DNA of 6,926 nucleotides from positions 1 to 6,926 of the forward strand of contig CAYTVY010000128.1 in the NCBI GenBank assembly GCA_964441925.1. Direction: 5' to 3'. The notes below the pieces were generated by a model. It did not search any database. It saw nothing but the letters and a program-made list of their open reading frames with translations, and was not told the DNA's origin. Position 1 is the first letter of the stretch; the number at the start of each line of letters is the position of its first letter. The position numbers and the translations under genes are program-made. Source of the DNA: Geothermobacter sp964441925 (lineage in GTDB: Bacteria > Desulfobacterota > Desulfuromonadia > Desulfuromonadales > Geothermobacteraceae). Positions 6,302 through 6,926 of this stretch are shown in pieces.

Positions 6302-6337
6302 TCGATCGGTGCCGGGCGGCGGGGCGCATGGTGGCGG

Positions 6338-6356
6338 CCGGCGTTTCGGAAGCCGG
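6338..6356 (-). terminator. Weak stem-loop after plsY
   Basis: CCGGC (6338-6342) and GCCGG (6352-6356) can pair over a 9-nt loop 20 nt beyond the plsY stop. There is no T-run, so it may be an RNA end stabiliser or chance in GC-rich DNA. It lies upstream of the mltG promoter, which fits partial separation of the two transcripts. Confidence 0.18.
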
Positions 6357-6375
6357 AATCGTTCCCAGCTTTTGC

Positions 6376-6926
6376 TCAGGCCCGGAACCTGTTTTCCGTT
6401 CCCTTGAGCAGACGGTCGATGTTGGCCCGGTGCCGCCAGATGATCAGGGCGGCGATGAAGAGGGTGACGGCGAAGGTGGCCGTGGCCCCGCCGGACAGCA
6501 GCACCGTCAGGGGAGCGCTGGCGGCGGCGGAGATGGAGCCGAGCGAGACGTAGCGGAACCGCCACAGCAGCAGGGCGAAGAGGACGAAGGCGACCAGCAC
6601 CGTCAGGGGGGAGAGCACCAGCAGGATGCCGAGAGCGGTGGCCACCCCCTTGCCGCCCTTGAAGCCGAGGTAGACCGGATAGCAGTGGCCGAGAAAGGCC
6701 GCCGCCGCCACCAGGGCGATCACCTCGGGGGTGAAGCGGCCGGTCAGCTGCACGGCCAGCACCGGCAGCAGTCCCTTCAGGGCGTCGCCGAGCAGGGTAA
6801 GGACGCCGAGCTTGCGGCCGGCGGTACGGTAGACGTTGGTGGCGCCGATATTGCCGCTGCCCACCTTGCGGATATCCTCGATGCCCGCCAGCCGGGCGAG
6901 AATCACCCCGGTCGGAATGGCACCGA
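6376..6926 (-). CDS. plsY: Glycerol-3-phosphate acyltransferase PlsY, 5' end outside window
   Basis: The reading frame runs off the right edge. The visible part starts GAIPTGVILARLAG, so a few N-terminal residues are missing and the GTG at 6906 is internal. PlsY is a polytopic inner-membrane enzyme that moves the acyl group of acyl-phosphate to glycerol-3-phosphate, the first step of phospholipid synthesis in most bacteria. All three family motifs are present: GSGNIGATNVYRTAG early on, GHCYPVYLGFKGGKGVATALG in the middle (acyl-phosphate and phosphate-binding loops), and RHRANIDRLLKGTENR at the C-terminus. Several hydrophobic helices alternate with these loops (LTLLGDALKGLLPVLAVQL, VIALVAAAAFLG, LVLSPLTVLVAFVLFALLLW, ATFAVTLFIAALIIW). 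The C-terminus has the usual length. It lies 112 nt upstream of mltG on the same strand, and its own promoter is outside the window. Confidence 0.96.
   Translation of the reverse strand, partial: GAIPTGVILARLAGIEDIRKVGSGNIGATNVYRTAGRKLGVLTLLGDALKGLLPVLAVQLTGRFTPEVIALVAAAAFLGHCYPVYLGFKGGKGVATALGILLVLSPLTVLVAFVLFALLLWRFRYVSLGSISAAASAPLTVLLSGGATATFAVTLFIAALIIWRHRANIDRLLKGTENRFRA

Noticed and set aside
5826..6407. A 193-codon + strand frame across the mltG start and the plsY-mltG gap
   Set aside because: It is opposite well-supported mltG coding sequence and promoter, and its translation has no recognisable family.
1..6926. CRISPR arrays, tRNA or rRNA genes, insertion sequences, att sites, riboswitches
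   Set aside because: No regularly spaced repeats, cloverleaf or rRNA-like stretches, transposase motifs or flanking duplications were seen. All gaps between genes are shorter than 115 nt.

Overview
This is a gene-dense, GC-rich bacterial chromosomal window of about 6.9 kb with seven protein genes, two of them cut by the window edges. No tRNA, rRNA, CRISPR array, insertion sequence or phage gene is visible. A two-membrane-helix sensor kinase, an unusual REC-DUF4388-J-like-TPR regulator and the housekeeping genes plsY and mltG together suggest a deltaproteobacterium of the Desulfuromonadales/Geobacter type. That placement is inferred from architecture and codon style, not from a search.

The two halves converge. 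The left half (1-3169, + strand) has two pairs. First comes the 3' part of an ATP-grasp-like gene, followed 3 nt later by a small RNase H/RuvC-fold gene. A short AT-rich gap (1561-1631) carries a plausible extended -10 promoter. It leads into a membrane-anchored histidine kinase-like gene, whose stop overlaps the GTG start of a class II aldolase/adducin-type gene by 4 nt.

The right half (6926-3192, - strand) reads plsY (3' part, membrane glycerol-3-phosphate acyltransferase), then mltG (peptidoglycan endolytic transglycosylase), then a 646-residue response-regulator fusion protein. plsY and mltG are 112 nt apart, and a near-consensus sigma-70 promoter sits directly in front of mltG. mltG and the regulator gene are 84 nt apart with no promoter that I recognise between them, so they may be co-transcribed. 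The two halves meet tail to tail across only 22 nt (3170-3191).

plsY and mltG both serve the cell envelope (phospholipid synthesis and peptidoglycan chain termination). The regulator downstream may be linked to them by transcription, but nothing in its sequence shows this. The points most worth a second look are: a kinase that keeps its phospho-acceptor histidine but has lost key ATP-site residues; a response regulator fused to a J-like domain with GPE in place of HPD; a mltG promoter so close to the TTG start that the mRNA would be almost leaderless; and the tight pairing of an ATP-grasp-like gene with a RuvC-fold gene. I found no clear evidence of a complete new defence or biosynthetic system.
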